In this document: positions 24,159 through 37,503 of the stretch, piece by piece
Position numbering within the stretch: the stretch's first letter is position 1
Layout of the letters: each line of letters opens with the position of its first letter
Assembly (NCBI GenBank): GCA_029783825.1
Contig: JAREIK010004339.1
Coordinates: forward strand, 1 to 64,000
Source of the DNA: Sapria himalayana
Taxonomy: Eukaryota > Streptophyta > Magnoliopsida > Malpighiales > Rafflesiaceae
Length of the DNA: 64,000 nucleotides
Direction of reading: 5' to 3'
The notes under the pieces: model-generated
What the model saw: only the letters and a program-made list of their open reading frames with translations
What the model was told of the DNA's origin: nothing
Databases searched by the model: none
Program-made: the position numbers and the translations under genes

Positions 24159-27100
24159 GAAAGACATAGATAGATAGATAGATTGATAGATAGATAGATA
24201 AATAAATAGATAAATAGATAAATAAATGACAGATATATAGACAGATAGATATACAACTAGATAGACATACATATAGATAAACATATAGATAGATAAATAG
24301 ATATATAGGTAGAAAGAGGGATAGACACACAAAGAGATAGATAGATTGATAGATATATAGAATGATAGATTTACATATAGATAGAAAGATAGAAAATAGA
24401 TAGATATATAGATAGACAAATAGATTAACAGATAGATAGATAGGTAGATAAATAGAAATAAAAATAGATATATACACATATTATAGATGGATAGATAGAA
24501 TGATTGATAGATAGATTGATCGAAAGATTGATCGACAGATTGAAATATATATAGATAGATAGATAAGAAATAGATAGATAAATAGATATATAGATAAACA
24601 AATAGATAGATAGATTATTAGATATAGATAGATAGATAGACAAATAGATACACAGATTGATAGATATATTTATACACAGGTCGATAGACATAAAGAAAGA
24701 TAAAAAGATAGATAGATAAAATATATATAGACATATATAGATAGTTATACATATAGATAGATAAATTAATGGATAGATAAATAGATTGATAGATTGACAG
24801 ATAGATATGTAGATAAATAAATATTAATAGATAAATAGATATATAGATAGATAGACATACAGATAGATAGATAGATAGATTGATTGATTGATTGAAAGAT
24901 TGTTAGATTGATATATAGAAAAATAATTATATAGATTTAAATATAGTTACATTGATAGATAGTTAGATTTATAAATAGATAGATAGATTAATAGACAGGT
25001 AGATAAATAGACAAATACATAGACTGATAGATAGATAGGTATATAGATAAATAGATAGATAGACACATAAATAGACAGATCAATAGACATACACATTGAT
25101 AGATAGATAGAAAGATAAATAGATAGATATAAAGATGTTTAGATGGATATATAGATAAATAGATAGATAATTAAATAAATATATTGATGGATAGATAAAT
25201 AGATAAATTTTAAGATAAATAGATAGATAGTTAGATAGTCAAATAAACAAATAGATACACAAATAGATAGTCAAATTGATAGTCTGATTTATAATTAGAT
25301 TGATAATTAGATTTATTGATATAATGATTGACAGATTAATTGACAGATATATAGACAAAAGATAGATAGATAGATAGATAGATAGACACATAGATAGATA
25401 TTTTGATAGATAGATAATAAATTAAATAGAAATAATTTTAGATAGTTTGATAACAGATAGTTAGATGAATATATAAATAGATCCATATATACATAGATAG
25501 ATATATAAATATACTGATAGATAGTTAGATAGATGGGAAAATAGTTAGATAGATAAATAGATAGATAGATAAACAGAAAAATATATAGATAGATAGTTAG
25601 AAAGATAGATAGACACGGAGATAGATAAATCGATAGACAGATAACTAAACAGATAATAGAAAGATAGATGGATAGATAGATAGATAGATAGATAGACAAA
25701 TAGGTAGATGGATAGATAGATGGATAAATAAATGAATAGATAGATAGAAAGATAGACAGATAGTTAGATAGTTAGATAGATAGTCATATAGACATAAAGA
25801 TAGGCAGATATATAGACAAATAAATAGACATATAGTAGATAGATAGTTAGATTGATATATTGATTTATAGACAGATTGATATATTGATTTAGAGATAGAT
25901 TGATATATAGATTGATAGACATATAAATAGATAGATAGATAGGTTTTAAAAACAAATTTATAGATAAATTAATATACAGATTTATAAATAGTTTGATTGA
26001 TTCATTAATAGATAGATTGATAGATTGATAAAAAGAATGATAGGCAGAGAGATAGAGAGATTGATATACATATAGATACATAGACAAACAGATAGATAGA
26101 TATATAGACAGATAGATAAATTGATAGATTGACTGATAGATAGATATATTTTTATATAGATAGAGAGATAAATAGATAGATAGATTTATTGATTGATAAA
26201 TAGATAAATAGACACAAAGATAGATAAATAGATAAATAGATACATAGACATGTAAATATTAGATAAATAGATATAAATATAGATAGATAGTTACAAATAT
26301 ATATAAAGATAGATAAATGATAAATAAATCGAGAGACAAACAAATAGAAAGAGATATAGACAAATAGATATAAATATGGAGAAAAAGACGTATAGATAGA
26401 CAGATAGATATCCATATAGATATAGATATATAGACAAATAGATAGACAGACATATAGGTTGTTAGATAAATAGAAAGATAGTTAGACATATAAATAGACA
26501 TATAGATAGATAGATAAATATACAGATAGACAGATAGAAAGTCAGACATACAGATAGATAAATAGATAGATAGATAAATAAATAGATAGATAGACATACA
26601 AATAGTCAAATAGATAGAAAGATAGATATACAAACATTTAGATAGATAAATAAAAAGATAGATAGACACATATATAGATTGATAGATAGATTAACAGATA
26701 GAGAGAGAGAGAGATAGAAAGAGACATAGACAGATAGGTAGATTTATAGATAGACATATAGATAGATGGATAGATAGATAGATTGATAGATAGATTAATA
26801 GACAGGTTGATATACAGGTTGATAGACAGATTGACAAATAGTTAGATAGATAAGCAGATTGATCGGAAGATGGATAAATATATGCATAGAAAGATAGATA
26901 CATAAATTTTTACATAGATAGATAGAAAATTAGATAGAGAGATAGATAGAAAAATAGATAGACACTTAGACAAATAGATAGATCGACATATATATAGACT
27001 GATAAATTGGAAAATTGACAGAAAGATAGATAGACAGATAGATAGACAAATAGATATGCAAGTAGATAGAGAGATAGATAGATAGATAAAAATGATAGAT

Positions 27101-28099
27101 ATATAGAATGATAGACAAATAGATTGATTTTCATATAGATATAGATAAATAGGCAGACAGATAGACATATAAATAGACAGATAGATAGATAGACATAAAA
27201 TATAGATATATATATATACAAATAGATAGACTGATAGAAAGATAAATAAATATATAGACAAATAAACATAAAATAAATACATAAATAGAAATACAAATAG
27301 AAAGATACATAGATAGATGGATAGATAGACGGATATATATGGATAGATTGTTATATTGATAGAAAAATAGATAGATGGACGAAAAATCAATAGATAAACA
27401 GATAAATCATCAGAGATAGGTAATGGACTGATATAAGGATAGATAGATTGATAAATAGGCTGAAAAATTTATAGATATATACACTAATAGATAGATGGAC
27501 AGATATACATATAGATATACTGATAAATAAACAAATCAATAGATAGATAGATTGATAGACATATAGATAGAGAGATCGATAGAGATATACTTTAGTAGAC
27601 AAATTGATCGGCAAATAAATAGATAGATATATAGATATAAAACTAGAGAGATAGATAATTAGATAGATAGACATATCAATAGATAAGTAGTTAGATAGGT
27701 ATATAACAAATAAAAAGACATATAGTTAGATAGATATATAAACAAATTGATAGACTGATCTTTAGACAAATACTTAGATAGCTAAATAAATAGATAAATA
27801 AATAGATAGATAGATAGATATATAGAAAATTAAAAAAAATAAAGATAGACAGATTTATAAATAGATAGATAGAAAAAGAGATAGACATATATATAAATAT
27901 ATAGATAAACAGATACATAGACAGATAAATAGATAGATATATAAATAGATAGATAGATAGATACACTTATATATAGATAGATATGGAAATAGATATTAAG
28001 ATTATTAGAAATATATATATATATATATATATAGATATATAGATAAAAAGATATATAGATAGACAAATAGATAGACTAATAAATAAACAAATAGTTACA

Positions 28100-28660
28100 T
28101 ACTACAAAAAATCATAAATTACAATGGAAATTTTTCTAGCTTTTTAGGCTTTTCCGTCGGTAAAATAGAATAATGACGAATTTACTATGGGAATTATCCC
28201 AAGCTAATGTGCTCATCATAAAATACTAAAAATAAAAAAAAATTTATCAAATTTTATAATGATGGAATTTTCCTAGCTAATTATATTTTTTTCTTTGCTA
28301 ATTTTAATCTTATTTAAGAATAATAATTAATAATTTTCAACTAAATAGGCATAGAATCATCCCTTGCAAAATTAGTAATGGAAAATCCTTAGCTATTTTC
28401 ATTCCAAATCTATTTTCACAATTTTTTTTTGAACATAAAATTTCATTACATATTTTTAATATTTTATATTAAATTAAATTAAAACATATACTGTGAACCA
28501 TTTTTTATAATTAATAAAAACCAAAAAAAATTCATATATAATTATGATACAAAAGATATTTGGTTAAAATAAAAACTTAACATAGGTATATAATGATTTA
28601 AAACTAAATCATCATCTTCATCATTAGCTTAAATGATACGAAGGTTGGCAACTAAATAAT
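28100..28660 (-). repeat. CACTA 3'-end region of the second insertion
   Basis: Homologous to about 43300-43830. Contains TTTTTCTAGC, CCGTCGGTAAAATAGAATA, CCAAGCTAATGTGCTC and GGAAATTTTC/CTAGCTAAT motifs of the subterminal type. A related segment of the inner part recurs once more at about 31685-31830 (TTCTGATACAAAAGTTACTTGG, then AAAATCATCCTCATAATTAGC). Confidence 0.75.
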
Positions 28661-28689
28661 TTAGCAAAAATTATATATATGACCATCAT

Positions 28690-28805
28690 TTATATAGCAT
28701 TTACCAATATGCATGATGAATTGTGATTGAGAAAATTATGGAGTTTTGCGGTACATATATAGCATTTACCAATCATTGTGCAAAATTTCATTTATAAACA
28801 ATTAG
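28690..28805. repeat. Direct repeat, copy 1
   Basis: TATGGAGTTTTGCGG and TATATAGCATTTACCAATCATT recur with few changes at about 30290-30390, 1.58 kb away, which points to an internal duplication within this insertion. Confidence 0.75.
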
Positions 28806-29470
28806 TGACTCAGGCAATAATATTGATGCTATATGATATGTCTTTTCTTCCTACAATATCAACACTATATAAATAATATTTTGTATTTACATATTCATAA
28901 GATATCAAAACTCTCCTAATTGACACCAAGAGTAGACCAGTGTCACTCACAAATGCACACCAAACTTTCTCTCAACTTTTTTAGCTTCTCCTCCATTTAC
29001 ACTATTGTGCATGCCTAGTTTACAAAATATGAGTTAGGATTTGGTACAGAGTATGGGGCACAAAATTGCTAATTTAAGCAACCCTCAATTGAAATGAAAC
29101 AACTAGTGATACAAAGGGCACAATGGGCACCTTCATCTTCTTCAAAAAAGTTACAACGTAGCTAGCACCAAAGGCGATGCACATGTGCACTATGCTATTT
29201 TAATGCACATGTAGACTACGTTATTATAGAGTACATGTTCTATCTCTAAAAACATTCAAAAAACTCACAAAAATAAAAGATTTTGTAGATTTTACGATGG
29301 ATCAATTACAGCAAAAAAAGGCATAACTAACTTCCATATTTTCTGTAATGGGAAAAACATGTAGATGGCTATGAAGCCATTTTTTATTTGTCATGTGCTG
29401 CAAACGGTTGATTGATCCACTTTTGATTATATTCCCTTGCTTTAAATCTGTCACTTATAGTTCAGGCCTA
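28806..29470. other. Non-coding stretch, nothing recognised
   Basis: Roughly 660 bp without a recognisable gene. Slightly less AT-rich than its surroundings, so it may come from another captured sequence. Confidence 0.4.
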
Positions 29471-29479
29471 ACAATCTAG

Positions 29480-29840
29480 AAAGGAAATCTCACTTCATAT
29501 ATACATGCATATGTATATATGAATAAGTGTATGTCTATATTTATATATATACATATCTATGTGTACATATGTATATATGGTACCTATATATGTGTGTGTG
29601 GAATGACTATTAAGACATTTCTAGTGATCATCTATATATATGTATGCATGTATGTACATGTGTATCTGTGAATTTGTAGATGTGCATCTGTATATATGAT
29701 ATATCCACACAAAAATATACACATATATACAAATGTATCTTAGTGAGTATAAATGTATTTATTTTGCATGTCAAATACATATATGTTTGTGTGCAAGTGT
29801 ATGTAAATTCGTATACATGCACACATGCATGTGTATTGGG
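29480..29840. repeat. Degenerate (TA/TG/CA) repeat of the ATATGTATATATG type
   Basis: Alternating purine-pyrimidine sequence with many ATACATATGTATAT and GTATATATG words. It resembles the palindromic stretches at 14.3, 15.6, 58.5 and 59.6 kb. Reading frames here are repeat artefacts. Confidence 0.65.
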
Positions 29841-30289
29841 TGTTAGTATATCTACAAATAGTAATAAAATAGTATTGTAAGTAGTACAAACAAGTTTAAG
29901 AAATCAACAAAATAAAATTAAGCATTTAAAAACATCATCATCAATAGCAAAACTCAGTTTCAACATTAATGGCGACAACTATATAAATTGCAGAAAACTC
30001 AAGTTCTTGTTGTTGGGAATATTATTGCTCATTGTGTATCTTCGACAATTTATTTTGTAGATTCCCACATGATGACTATAAACAAGATATTGAGAAATTA
30101 TCTATAATCAAAAAAAAACTCTATAATTCTGTTTCTGCGTTGTCTTCCTTGTTCTTTATCCATCTACACCCATAATTTAGCACTATTTAATGTATACTCA
30201 AGATGAGTTGCTCTTGCTCATTATCTTGAGTCTAACGTTGTAATTCCTGGACTGATTCTAGATGAAAATCTTTATATTACTTTCAAACC

Positions 30290-30390
30290 AATACGTATGA
30301 TGAATACTAATTGAGAGAATTATGGAGTTTTGCAGCATATATAGCATTTACCAATCATTCTACAAAATTTCATCTATGCAACAAATATTG
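30290..30390. repeat. Direct repeat, copy 2
   Basis: Second copy of the sequence at 28690-28805, including GAGAATTATGGAGTTTTGCAG and CATTTACCAATCATTC. Confidence 0.75.
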
Positions 30391-30427
30391 CATTTCCAAC
30401 AGACTATTTTAGAACATGGAAGAAATA

Positions 30428-30538
30428 AAACAATTACCCAGTAGCTGTTGAAATCATCAACCGAGAGAATCCAATAACAGATTACTAACCACTGCCAGAG
30501 CCATATGGCACATCATGAGAATGAAGCCTATATTTCGT
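30428..30538 (-). pseudogene. Fragment of an SDF2-like MIR-domain protein gene
   Basis: On the - strand the sequence encodes TKYRLHSHDVPYGSGSG, then two stops where the family has QQ, then SVIGF, and after a one-base frameshift VDDFNSYW. This is the first MIR repeat of plant SDF2 (stromal-cell-derived-factor-2-like), an ER-lumen protein involved in glycoprotein quality control. Only about 37 of the ~200 residues are present. The match starts right after CCCAG, a good splice acceptor, so one exon with part of its upstream intron may have been captured from genomic DNA. The two stops and the frameshift make it non-functional. It lies inside the CACTA-derived insertion, about 6 kb from the TBL fragment on the same strand. 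Confidence 0.85.
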
Positions 30539-30539
30539 C

Positions 30540-31680
30540 TGGGCACTGGAAAGCCCACCTAGGTACTAGAGCCGTGGCACCACGAGGAGCACTTACACCA
30601 ACCCTAAATCAACATCAGTTATTAGCCCTCTACTAAACTTTCATCCAGCTTCAATTATGAATATCTACAGCTCGTACTTCATTAACAATATTATCAAAAC
30701 GACCATAATTTGGAAGTAAATTGGACTCGCCATAGCTCATATTGATGAGATTACATTTATGCTGCATAAATCAGGTGGTGTTGTGGCATGTGCCATTTGA
30801 CAATGTGTGCATTAGATGCATGTGTGGAAAGGTAGTGGGTAGTTATATGCATGTAGTGTGGCATGCTTTGTGAGCAGTGTGGGAAGTGAATGCATGTAGT
30901 GTGTTATGGTAGTGTGCAAATAAATATAGTGCTGAAAAATTAAAAAAAAAGAACAATAAATTATTTAGTGTGTGGATTATATTTTGGCTGATATATATTT
31001 TGGCTGCACTTTGTGTTGGCTCGCACTAAAGAAGTAACCTGGCTTTCTTCTAGTCGCATCTGGCTCTCCTCTTTCGATGCAGGCTCAAACTGCATCAATT
31101 TTAAGGCTCAAACAGCACAACACAAATACAAAAACTTTCATTTCGCAGCTGAAACATTTCAAAAAACAAAATCAAAATCAAAATCAAAACCAAAACCTGC
31201 ATGAACATCTAACACACAAGTCGTCAACTTCCAAAAAATCTCTTGCAAAGAAAAAAACAAGAATCAAGAAAAATGATGCCACCAAAAAAATTTTCTTTAT
31301 GTTTAGCTACACATAGGCAAAATAATGTTCCTGCAAGTTACTCATTATTCCTTCTTCAAGAAGTGAGGAGATAAGAGCTATGAGACTGAAAATCCGATGA
31401 AAGACTTGCATTGGAGTAGCTCTTTCAACTTATTATCGAATATTATTTTCTACCTATCTGATAGATCCATTTAAAAAACAAGAACATTTAATGATTAATG
31501 AAATTGAAGAATAACACCAGGATTCTCATCAGGGAGGGTGAACACGATGGATGTTTGCATACCTATAGATTATCTTGTTATATAGTCCCACATCTTCTTT
31601 ACAACATCATAATGAGATTATGCATCTTCACTTATACTAAATTTTATGAGAGAATCTAAAAGATAAATAGGAAGCCAGAA
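30540..31680. other. Non-coding stretch, mixed composition
   Basis: Holds a GT-rich part at about 30780-30930 (repeated GCATGTAGTGTG) and a short (AAAATC)n run near 31167-31190. Short open frames near 31013-31316 show low-complexity Lys/Asn/Gln tails and no domain. Possibly part of the captured SDF2 locus (intron or leader), but nothing proves it. Confidence 0.4.
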
Positions 31681-31869
31681 TTCCAAAAGTTCTGAAATAA
31701 ATAACAAAAACCAAAATTAATTCAGAAATAATTCTGATACAAAAGTTACTTGGTTAAACCTAAAACATAACATAGTTTCAACAATATTTAAAACAAAATC
31801 ATCCTCATAATTAGCTGGCACATTTGCTACATTACAAATTCCTAGCATTTCAAATATAGACTAATTAGA

Positions 31870-33020
31870 TACAAAGAAATACAGACATCAAATAATGCCT
31901 AATCAATACAAAGGATGTAAACTTATTAATTTATCAAAAATTATAGATATGACCATCACTTGTAATATATTTTCTGATTAAATATTAAATTTAAAGCTAC
32001 ATTATGGCAAGAGTAGCCGGAGAGGCCTTTTTTTCACAATGCCCAATAGTCTGTGTGACAAAAAAATGGCATTAAATCAAAGTCAAAATTTTGAAAGTCA
32101 TTATTAAATGATGTGTTTCATCTTGTTTTATTTTTTGTTTTGATTTAGTTGTACATATTATTTTTGATAATTTCTAATTTTTAGTATATGTGACAAAAAG
32201 ATGGCATGTTTTTTGTGTACAAAAGAAATTTATCCTAATAATTTAGTAAATTACATAAAGTTTATTTACATATACATCAATTCATACCTAAATAATGCAA
32301 AGGAAGTGAGCTTATTAATTTAGCAAAAATTATAGATATGACCATCACTTATATATTTTTTCTAATTACATATTTTAAAATAAAGCTACATAATTTCAAT
32401 AGCAGCCTGAGAGTTCTTTTTTTCACAATGCCTAAATAGTCCGTGTGACAAACAAATGGCATTAGATCATAGTCAAAATTTTGAAAGTCATTATTAAATG
32501 AAGTGTTTCATTGTGTTTTCATTTAGTTGCACAATATTATTTTTGATAATTTCTAATTTTTAGTATATGTGACCAACAAAATGGCAAGTTTTTTGTGTAC
32601 AATAAAAATTTATCCAAATAATTTAGCAATTTACATAAAGATTATTTACATACACATCAATTCATACCTAAACAATACGAAGGAAGGGAACTTATTAATT
32701 TAGTAAAAATTATAGATAAGACTATCACTTATATACTTTTTCCCATTAGATATTAAACTGATAAATTAATTTTTGTATTGGAAAAGCCTATATTCTTTTC
32801 TATGATGGTTGTTAGATTACATTAGTGTTATTTTTAATTTAATATTTTATGAGCAAACATAACACATTAAATATTATTTATTACATTAAAAAATAAAAAA
32901 TAGCTTCGTTTTGATAAGAGTAGCCCAAGAGTGGTGCTTTTGCCAATTTCTAATTTTTTGTATATGTGACAAATAAATTGGCAAGTTTTTTGTGTATAGA
33001 AGTATATTAGTACACATGTT
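31870..33020. repeat. Tandem ~385-bp repeat, three units
   Basis: The anchor CTTATTAATTTAGCAAAAATTATAGAT occurs at 31922, 32311 and 32691 (spacing 389 and 380 bp). Units share AGAGTAGCC/AGCAGCC, TTTTTCACAATGCC, GTGTGACAAA and GAAAGTCATTATTAAATGA in the same order. One unit is present as a single copy in the second transposase-bearing element at about 50578-50900, and a partial one near 28627-28680. Confidence 0.85.
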
Positions 33021-36000
33021 TCATTGTAAATTTTTAAAAATATACATGTAAATCAAACATTGACTGCACTAAATAAGCAACTTCACATGCACCACCCATC
33101 TACTACTTAGGATATATATACTATATGCATATTTTTTAAAAAACAGAATGGTTTACTCTATTACTAATCAAATTATCTTTCACATTACATATGCGAACAT
33201 TATATAATGATGGAATAATTACTTTTATAAATGTATACCGAAATAAGTCACCTTGCATGGGCAGTGCTTTGAGAATGCATGGTATCTAGTTCTTTTTGAA
33301 ATTCAAATATTAAATAAGACATCATACTAACAATTCACAATCAATTAATTCAAATATTATATCCAGTGGTACCCACCTTTTTGCCAAAAATAATAATCTA
33401 CATGATATTTGCCAAAAATAAATACAATTATTATTGAAGATAATAAAGTAACTCAACTTATCTTAATTCTCAACTCAACTATATTCCTAAAGTCATTGTG
33501 ATAATAAATAAATTTTTATTCATTCAAATTTGACATTGAGAATATATAATTCTAAAATATATTTTTTTGTGATAGGTCTCACAATATATCATACAAACAT
33601 CTCTAATACTAGGATTCATTATTCTCGATTTGAATAGAAATGAATGACTAAGAAAAAATAATCTCTGATACCACTATCACATACTCACACACACTTCATT
33701 GAGGCCATCTTTCGATGAAGTTTTCCAAACACAATCTCTGATATCATATAAAAACTACTAAAAATTAATTCAAACAAAATGTTAGAAAGAAAAAAAAATA
33801 CAATATACTCAATCACAACTAAAAAAACCTAATGTATATATAAATCAAAAAATTTACATGGATAACTCATATGTTGGTTACTTAAACTACTAAGTAAAAA
33901 TAATTTTACAAAATAAAATTGTTATAATAATTATTATATATTTACATGAATATATTTAACCTTAAAATATTACTTTTTTGATACATATTATATTTTAAAA
34001 TACAATTCTACAAAATTTAGACCTTACTTCCTTGAGCATGTAACGAACCACGAATTTGTTATACTAGAATATACTTAACCTCGAAATAATATAATTAAAA
34101 AGAATAAAAATTTGATTAAACTATTAAAACTTTTTATAGGAACCAAGTGTTTCATGATAATTTTGAAATATATCATTCTAATTATAAATTACTTATAAAT
34201 CATATCTCTGACCATTTTAGTTTATTTCTGAATATTTGAAAGTACCTATTTTGCAAAATAACTTTTGTAGACATGAGAAAATAATATTTAATATCATTGA
34301 GTATGCATTCAATAAATATTTGAGTACTAAAAAAGAGAATATGTTACTCTCCAATTACATATATAGACAATACTAGTGTTAAAGTTATATTCTTTAAGAT
34401 GATGGTTTTTAAGATTATATTTTAATTGTTAATGTTGATGAACAATTGAAGACTTATCCATTAAAAATATATATAAAGGCTTCTAAAGGTTATCTAAAAT
34501 TGTGTATTTCCATTCTTAGCATCTTTCAAAGTTATTACATCACATTATCAAAAATTTTAAATCTCTATAAATCTTTATTTTATTCCAATAATATAGTAAG
34601 ATGTTAAGATTTGTACTAATTAAAATGAAAAATTTCTATAAAATAGTTTTTTACCCATTAATTTCTCTCTAAGTATTATTCCGATTCAATCATATTTATT
34701 GAGTTCAAATAGTCATAAATTCAAGAGCAAGATATCTTTCATATTAGAAAAAAAATGATGAGAAAACATCTTATTCAAACCATTGATAAGTCTCTTGTTG
34801 AGACTAAATGATCATGAAGATGATTTTGTTAAATTTAATTTTTCAATTATTCTCTGAATGATATAACAAAGTTATAATAGATATCTTATCAAAGAGATTT
34901 TATCTTACTCTAAATTTCCTATTCAATCAAATTCGGGATACCACAAATTTTTTTTCAACATACCCTTGCATTATGACTAACAACATATCATGTGAGAATA
35001 AATGCATGACCTTCACTCTATCTATATACTATTATTCTTAAGAAGTTATCACAAGTGATTTATTTGTTAATTTTAAATAATAATAATAATTCTTTAAAAA
35101 AACTTGAGAATGAAAAACTAATAAAACAACCACCCAATTTTCATGAAGGTGCCAAAATGGATTTTATTGAGCTAAAGTAGTCTCTGAGAACTTAGTTTTA
35201 TAATTTTTTTCAATAATAACTTATTTTTTGTTACACAAATATATTTCAACATCTCTCTTTTATTGGAGTTATCATGTTAAATTATTTTTTTATTTATTCA
35301 TATTGATTATTATTATAATAATGATCATTGGTAAATAACCACATTAAAAATGTGATGAATGATAAAAATCATATCGCTCAATGTCCCTTATAAATTTAAT
35401 TTGTAGTATATAAACAAACTTATAAAGATCATTATTAACTCATTATAAAATTATTTTAAATTAAAATTAAAATTATTATACATGAAATCTATAAAAGATA
35501 TCTCTGACTTCTCTATAAGATCATTCCAATAAGAAGTCTGCTCACTCTTGTTCTTTCATGCTTTATGCTTTAGCATATGTTTTATTCTTCTTTTTTTAGA
35601 TATATATATAAAATAATATAATTTTGTTTTGCTTTATATTTTATCATGTTATTTCATAAATATTATATTATTATTACTATATATGAAATAAGTTTTTTCT
35701 GATATAATTTCAAATAAAATACTTTGTAAGTCGTAGGTACTTTCTTGAAATTATAATTATAGGTCATCAAATATAATTTTATTTTACAATAAAATGTTAT
35801 AATATTTTTGCAAAATTAAACTCTTAGATAGTACATTAAATTCACTATCAAACAATTATTATCAAATATATTATATTATCAAAATAATAAGTTGTTTTTG
35901 AGAGTACTCGATAGTTACATTGAACATTATTCTTTAAAAAATTTAATAGTTAATGAAATCTCTAATACTTCATATTTCTTTTAGAGATTATACTGATACT

Positions 36001-36689
36001 CATGGATTGATTATTCAAATTATAGTATGATATCAACCACCAACGAAAAAAAATTATTATAAATTATTATATTTGTTTTATAAATAATTGTATCTCTTAA
36101 AAAAATAAAAGATAAAAAATAATTCCATGATTTTGTGCAAAGATAAATTGTTAGGTCATAAATACTCTAACTTATAAGCTTTTTTGAATATATATTTGAT
36201 TAGAGAGAGTGAATTTTAATTTCTTTAAAAAAATTATTCTTTATTATGACAATGATGCATCATACACATAGTTTCCAATGGCATTTTCTACAAAAAAATA
36301 AAACATATATATATTAATTTTCAATTCATCAAAAAAACAAAATAAAATTGGTTGAGTATTATTGTTCATACTTGTATTCAAGATCAGGCTCAACATTTTT
36401 ACTAAGCACTATAATGATCACCATTTTTTTTGAGTTGAGTATATATTATATATTATATATTCATACACCAGCTTGATAAGATTCGATGAGATCATGACAT
36501 GATATTTCTATCATACCATGTGTCAATTATTAAAAAGAGTATTTTTATCAATCACATATATTTTTTTAATGAACACATGTCACCCCAAGTTGGTAATTTA
36601 TTAATGCTTGTCTTTTACACAGAAAAATGGAGAAACTAATTGGCATTTTTAAATGATCAAGACAGACAACTAGAAAAACTGAGTTCATG
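33021..36689. other. Non-coding AT-rich stretch, nothing recognised
   Basis: About 3.7 kb of very AT-rich DNA. A short block around 33240-33295 (AAATAAGTCACCTTGCATG and GTGCTTTGAGAATGCATG) matches 51545-51600 in the other element, so at least the first part is CACTA-family sequence. I find no coding frame, RNA gene or further repeat. Confidence 0.5.
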
Positions 36690-37503
36690 TTTTTGGGCAG
36701 AACTTACATATCAAAGAGCTTTCCCCAATGCATGTGTTAAAAATTAGAACATAGAAATAATCCATTGTTCATTAATGTCATCCAACATATCCAGTCGGAG
36801 TATTAACTTGACCCTTAGGTGAATGTTTGGGAACTCGGCCATGTTTTACAAAAAAATGGAACAAAAAAATTCTATAGTGAAATTGAAGGCGTGAAACCTG
36901 ACACCAGAAATCTGACCTGTTTAGTTATGTTATTCTTGTTAATTTTATAAACACTCTTTTTATATTCCACCTCCGACAAGAGCAAACAAATCAAAGATTC
37001 ACTTTGTTTCTACTCATTGAATTACCAACAAACACAATCCTTTTATTCCTCAAACTTTCTAAAATATCTTGCACATCTAACCTTGGAATATGACAATCTG
37101 CAGGTTTCCATCTCCACCTCAGATACTGCCTTTCCTTCCTTGCATTTCCCAGACAATTAAATTTTGCATTACAAAAGGGCATTATGAAGCATTGTGAAGA
37201 AGATAGCTATTATCTATGATCCAATTTCCATTAAAGAAGTGACAATTCCTCAAAGAATCATTATATTTGAAACTGAAAGCTCATGTTGTCCAAGTGTTAG
37301 GCTCGTTAGGACATAAATATAGCTCCCACAAAAATCAAGTGAAAACGAGACACATAGTCCTATCACAACAGTACACAAAACCCCTAAAAGATAGAACTTG
37401 ATTGATATTGCACTTACGGAGTTGCAATGGTCGAAGATTTAGGGCTAAGAATCACTATTCCACTTTGATTGAACGATTTTCTCTTGCCAAAGGTATTCAC
37501 CAT
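36690..37503 (-). pseudogene. TBL/PMR5-family wall polysaccharide O-acetyltransferase fragment
   Basis: Starting at the ATG at 37503, the - strand encodes a short basic tail, then a hydrophobic stretch (FYLLGVLCTVVIGLCVSF) that fits the Golgi signal anchor, then the PMR5N domain: CHFFNGNW, CPFCNAKFNCLG, YLRWRWKPADCHIPR. The esterase block follows as FVGNSMSRN, where the family has FVGDS; the catalytic-type serine stays but the Asp is Asn. After a frameshift come ESLICLL, VRFHAFNFTIEFF and LDDINEQW. It stops about halfway through the usual protein, before the C-terminal DxxH block. TBL proteins acetylate xylan and other wall glucans/mannans in the Golgi. At least four frameshifts or stops. No intron is evident in the region, which would fit a processed copy, but this is unverified. 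The N-terminal assignment is less sure than the domain core. Confidence 0.87.

Larger units (their letters stand above)
16653..28099 (+). repeat. Degenerate (TAGA)n tetranucleotide array, main block
   Basis: About 11.4 kb with no other sequence of note. TAGA units alternate with CAGA, TAAA, TTGA, AAGA, TATA and TACA; the four-base phase is kept over long stretches. Runs of pure (TA)n are embedded, for example at 17088-17110, 18617-18650, 19012-19040, 19345-19376 and 21247-21270. A local (TTGATTGATTAA)n stretch lies at 17142-17200. The complementary strand is open in all three frames for hundreds of codons because (TCTA)n has no stop; none of these frames is a gene. Confidence 0.95.

Noticed and set aside
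16653..28099. Dozens of minus-strand frames of up to 324 codons rich in Ser-Ile-Tyr-Leu
   Set aside because: They follow from (TCTA)n lacking stop codons; all three frames are open together, there are no domains, and the order of residues just mirrors the 12-base repeat cycle.
29628..29880. Small frames with Cys/His/Tyr-rich peptides on both strands
   Set aside because: They come from an alternating ATACAYATGTAT repeat and overlap each other on opposite strands.
31013..31316. Two overlapping small + strand frames
   Set aside because: They end in low-complexity Lys/Gln/Asn from an (AAAATC)n run; no domain and no supporting signals.
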